Shown one piece after another: positions 6,129-7,068 of a DNA stretch of 7,068 bases. The translations under genes were made by a program, and so were the position numbers. This stretch comes from Atopobium sp. (GTDB lineage: Bacteria; Actinomycetota; Coriobacteriia; Coriobacteriales; Atopobiaceae), in assembly GCA_015259045.1 (NCBI GenBank), contig JABZHD010000056.1, positions 1-7,068 on the forward strand, given 5' to 3'. Position 1 is the stretch's first letter. Each line of letters begins with the position of its first letter. A model generated the notes under the pieces. It saw only the letters and a list, made by a program, of their open reading frames with translations. It searched no databases and was not told the origin of the DNA.

Positions 6129-7068
6129 ATGGGTGAATCTTTTGACATCGATATCGATGCCACTGACCCAAAGTCGCCTGAAGGAAAAGATACGTGTGAG
6201 CAGTGCGACACACTTCTTTCCGTCCGCGGAATCAAGAAGTCATTTGGTTCCAACGAGGTATTAAAAGGCATTAACTTAGATTTGGCGCCAGGAGAGGTCA
6301 TCTCTCTTATTGGTGGCAACGGTTCCGGTAAATCTACCCTCATGAAGATCATCATGGGTATTTACTCTGCCGATGAGGGAGAAATTTCTATCGATCGTCA
6401 AAAGGTTGATATCTCCAACCCTAAGGCCGCGCTTGCGCACAGTATCTATATGGTTCCTCAGGAGCCAATGCTGTTCCCTAACATGACCGTTAGAGAGAAC
6501 ATCACCATTGGCTTTGAGGCTCCAAAAGCCGAGCTCAACAAGATGCTCGAAGATACTATGAAAGAGATTGGCTGGGAGCTTGATCTAGACCGCAAGGCAA
6601 TGACGCTTTCCATTGCTGAGCAGGGAATGGTTGAGATTCTCCGCGGTCTTATGCGCCACTCCGAGATTCTTATTCTGGACGAGCCAACTTCTGCACTTAC
6701 CTTTGACGAGGTACAGAGTCTCTTCAAAGTAGTCCAGGAGCTCAAGCAGAAGAACATTGGCATCATCTATATTACCCACCGACTGGCAGAGGTCTTTGAG
6801 ATTTCTACCAGCATTGGCATTCTGCGCGACGGCGTTATGGCTATGCGCGGCAAGGTAGAGGACTTTACACGAGAAGATCTTGTACGTGGACTTCTTCCAC
6901 CAGACGCAGCAGAGATTAAGAAAGAAATTGCCGAGAGCGCAAATATTGATTACGACGCAGAGCCTATTTTTGAGCTTGCTGAGTTTACCGGCTATGGTTT
7001 TGCTGACGTAAACCTCAACATTTATCCAGGCGAGATTGTTGGTCTTGCAGGTATCGTTGGTGCTGGTA
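6129..7068 (+). CDS. lsrA: AI-2 import ABC transporter, ATP-binding protein (partial, C-terminus outside window)
   Basis: LsrA is the duplicated-domain ATPase that drives AI-2 import through LsrC and LsrD at the inner face of the membrane. The 313 complete codons seen cover the first ATPase domain and the beginning of the second. Walker A is GGNGSGKST (residues 62-70), the Q-loop region VPQEPMLFP (109-117), Walker B ILILDEP (180-186) and the switch His H217. The ABC signature is degenerate: LSIAEQ (160-165) in place of LSGGQ, followed by MVEILRGLMR. From memory, E. coli LsrA is similarly degenerate at this spot, which favours LsrA over ribose or other sugar ATPases. The second domain begins near residue 280 and the window ends in GIVGAG. 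The start has AGGAGG four bases upstream. An acidic extension of about 28 residues with CEQC (23-26) precedes the conserved part. The permease and binding-protein genes probably follow beyond the edge. Confidence 0.92.
   Translation, partial: MGESFDIDIDATDPKSPEGKDTCEQCDTLLSVRGIKKSFGSNEVLKGINLDLAPGEVISLIGGNGSGKSTLMKIIMGIYSADEGEISIDRQKVDISNPKAALAHSIYMVPQEPMLFPNMTVRENITIGFEAPKAELNKMLEDTMKEIGWELDLDRKAMTLSIAEQGMVEILRGLMRHSEILILDEPTSALTFDEVQSLFKVVQELKQKNIGIIYITHRLAEVFEISTSIGILRDGVMAMRGKVEDFTREDLVRGLLPPDAAEIKKEIAESANIDYDAEPIFELAEFTGYGFADVNLNIYPGEIVGLAGIVGAG

Noticed and set aside
1..7068. CRISPR array, tRNA, rRNA, insertion sequence or phage genes
   Set aside because: No regularly spaced repeats, cloverleaf, rRNA-like stretch, transposase or terminal inverted repeats were seen.

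Overview
The window looks like a bacterial chromosomal segment from a Gram-positive host. My best guess is an Actinomycetota/Coriobacteriia relative of Atopobium, Lancefieldella or Olsenella. That guess rests on strong AGGAGG-type ribosome binding sites, mid-range GC in most genes and general protein character; it is a weak inference that I cannot verify.

Left part (1-1597, minus strand): a partial zinc-ribbon protein with a low-complexity acidic/alanine-rich tail runs off the left edge. Upstream of it lies asnA, the ammonia-dependent asparagine synthetase, which ends in a duplicated in-frame stop.

Middle (1598-2900): a 300-bp promoter region is shared with a divergently transcribed AT-rich gene. 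This gene encodes a cysteine-rich protein of unknown function (MGLD...CxC at the start, ...CWC at the end). A strong intrinsic terminator (2801-2832) serves the genes arriving from the right on the minus strand.

Right part (2912-7068): an Lsr-type autoinducer-2 (AI-2) uptake and processing locus. On the minus strand lie lsrR (SorC-family repressor), lsrK (AI-2 kinase) and a small single-domain cupin. Divergent from lsrR, on the plus strand, is lsrA, the ATPase of the AI-2 importer, cut by the right edge. The 285-bp space between lsrR and lsrA carries two related dyad-symmetric elements, which are good candidates for LsrR operators, and an lsrA leader with several inverted repeats. By analogy with enterics, the importer brings in AI-2, LsrK phosphorylates it and phospho-AI-2 releases LsrR. 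The cupin sits where enteric loci would use LsrG/LsrF for phospho-AI-2 turnover, so it is the most interesting unassigned member.
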